20,181 bases of DNA from the NCBI GenBank assembly GCA_937935205.1, contig CALGXU010000064.1, positions 1-20,181 of the forward strand, read 5' to 3'. Made by a program: the position numbers and the translations under genes. How positions within the stretch are numbered: position 1 is the stretch's first letter; every line of letters begins with the position of its first letter. The notes beneath the pieces were generated by a model. The model did no database searches. It had not been told where the DNA came from and worked only from the letters and a program-made list of their open reading frames with translations. This DNA comes from an uncultured Rothia sp. Its GTDB lineage: Bacteria > Actinomycetota > Actinomycetes > Actinomycetales > Micrococcaceae. Positions 19,610 through 20,181 of the stretch are shown piece by piece.

Positions 19610-20181
19610 ATGATCGACTTTGCTTCCTCCCCGCAGTCCACTCTCGGCGTGGAATGGGAGATTGCACTTATCGACCGTGAAAGCGGCGAACTGACCCAGC
19701 GTGCCAGCGAGGTGCTGTCCACCCTGCGCGAGCGCCGCCCCGAACTGCTTGAACCCGCCTCCGACCGGGCGCACGTGACCGGCGAATTCCTGGAGAACAC
19801 CATCGAGGTGGTGACCGGCATCTGCCGCACCGTCGCTGAGGCGTGCCGTCAGCTGCAGGAGCTCACCGACATCATCCGTGAAATTACCGATGAGCTCGGC
19901 ATTGAGTTCTACCCCGCCGGCACTCACCCCTTCTCCCACTGGGCTGACCAGCCGGTCGTGGCGAAGGAACGCTACCAGCGTGTGGTCGAACGCGCCCAGT
20001 ATTGGGGCCGTCACATGGTCATTTACGGTGTGCACGTGCACGTGGGCGTTGACTCCCGCGATAAGGTGCTGCCGCTCATTGACGCGCTGACCAACTACGG
20101 CCCGCACCTGCTGGCGCTTTCGTGCTCGTCCCCCTACTGGGATGGAATCGATACCGGTTACGCTTCGCACCGCACCCAGCT
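19610..20181 (+). CDS. YbdK-type carboxylate-amine ligase / glutamate-cysteine ligase family (3' end cut by window edge)
   Basis: The 190 visible residues match the start of the GCS2 family (ATP-dependent ligases that join a glutamate-type carboxylate to an amine such as cysteine). The substrate-binding GVEWE is at 13-17, FLENTIEVVTG near 60-70, GTHPF at 104-108 and HVHVGV at 142-147. Family members are about 370-390 residues, so roughly half is outside. The ATG at 19610 has AAAGG 4 nt upstream. An in-frame ATG at 19574 would add 12 residues, many basic, and lacks a site. Actinobacteria mostly use mycothiol rather than glutathione, so the true product of such enzymes here is uncertain. Confidence 0.92.
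   Translation, partial: MIDFASSPQSTLGVEWEIALIDRESGELTQRASEVLSTLRERRPELLEPASDRAHVTGEFLENTIEVVTGICRTVAEACRQLQELTDIIREITDELGIEFYPAGTHPFSHWADQPVVAKERYQRVVERAQYWGRHMVIYGVHVHVGVDSRDKVLPLIDALTNYGPHLLALSCSSPYWDGIDTGYASHRTQ

Noticed and set aside
1..20181. CRISPR array, insertion sequence, integrase, phage genes, tRNA or rRNA genes
   Set aside because: I saw no regularly spaced repeats, transposase or integrase motifs, or tRNA/rRNA-like sequences anywhere in the window.

Overview
The window is high-GC, densely coded bacterial chromosome. The gene order groES-groEL / guaB / guaB3 / guaA, the THUMP-like methyltransferase beside groES, the codon use and the TANNNT-type -10 boxes all point to an actinobacterium, most likely Micrococcaceae and probably Rothia (an oral, mucosal genus). 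The genus call is inference from synteny and protein style; no 16S or marker search was possible.

Layout. (1) 1-7689 is a sugar-uptake locus. On the minus strand it carries a two-domain PTS permease (EIICB, alpha-glucoside type) followed by an RpiR-type SIS-domain regulator that runs off the left edge. Diverging on the plus strand are an endonuclease/exonuclease/phosphatase (EEP) superfamily enzyme and two tandem GH13 alpha-glucosidases. The 432-bp divergent region holds several inverted repeats, including three TGAAA/TTTCA half-sites spaced exactly 10 bp apart. (2) 7690-10640 is an accessory stretch: an AEC-family transporter, a small two-TM membrane protein of unknown function, and a VapBC-type toxin-antitoxin pair bracketed by two near-identical terminator hairpins. 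(3) 10682-15286 is the guanine nucleotide block guaA, guaB3 and guaB, all on the minus strand, each with its own terminator hairpin. (4) 15594-17574 is groES-groEL on the minus strand with a strong hairpin between them. (5) 17801-20181, plus strand: a SAM-dependent methyltransferase with THUMP-like domain, then the 5' part of a YbdK-type carboxylate-amine (glutamate-cysteine) ligase cut by the right edge.

How the genes may work together. The sugar locus resembles the Bacillus subtilis malARP arrangement (RpiR regulator plus EIICB permease), but no GH4 6-phospho-alpha-glucosidase is present. An EEP enzyme and two ordinary GH13 glucosidases are there instead. I propose PTS import as a disaccharide 6'-phosphate, dephosphorylation by the EEP enzyme (comparable to the maltose 6'-phosphate phosphatase MapP of Enterococcus), then hydrolysis by two glucosidases. 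Active-site residues suggest one prefers alpha-1,6 and the other alpha-1,4 linkages. This is the most interesting system in the window. The gua genes convert IMP to XMP (GuaB) and XMP to GMP (GuaA). GuaB3 is an IMPDH relative that lacks the catalytic cysteine.
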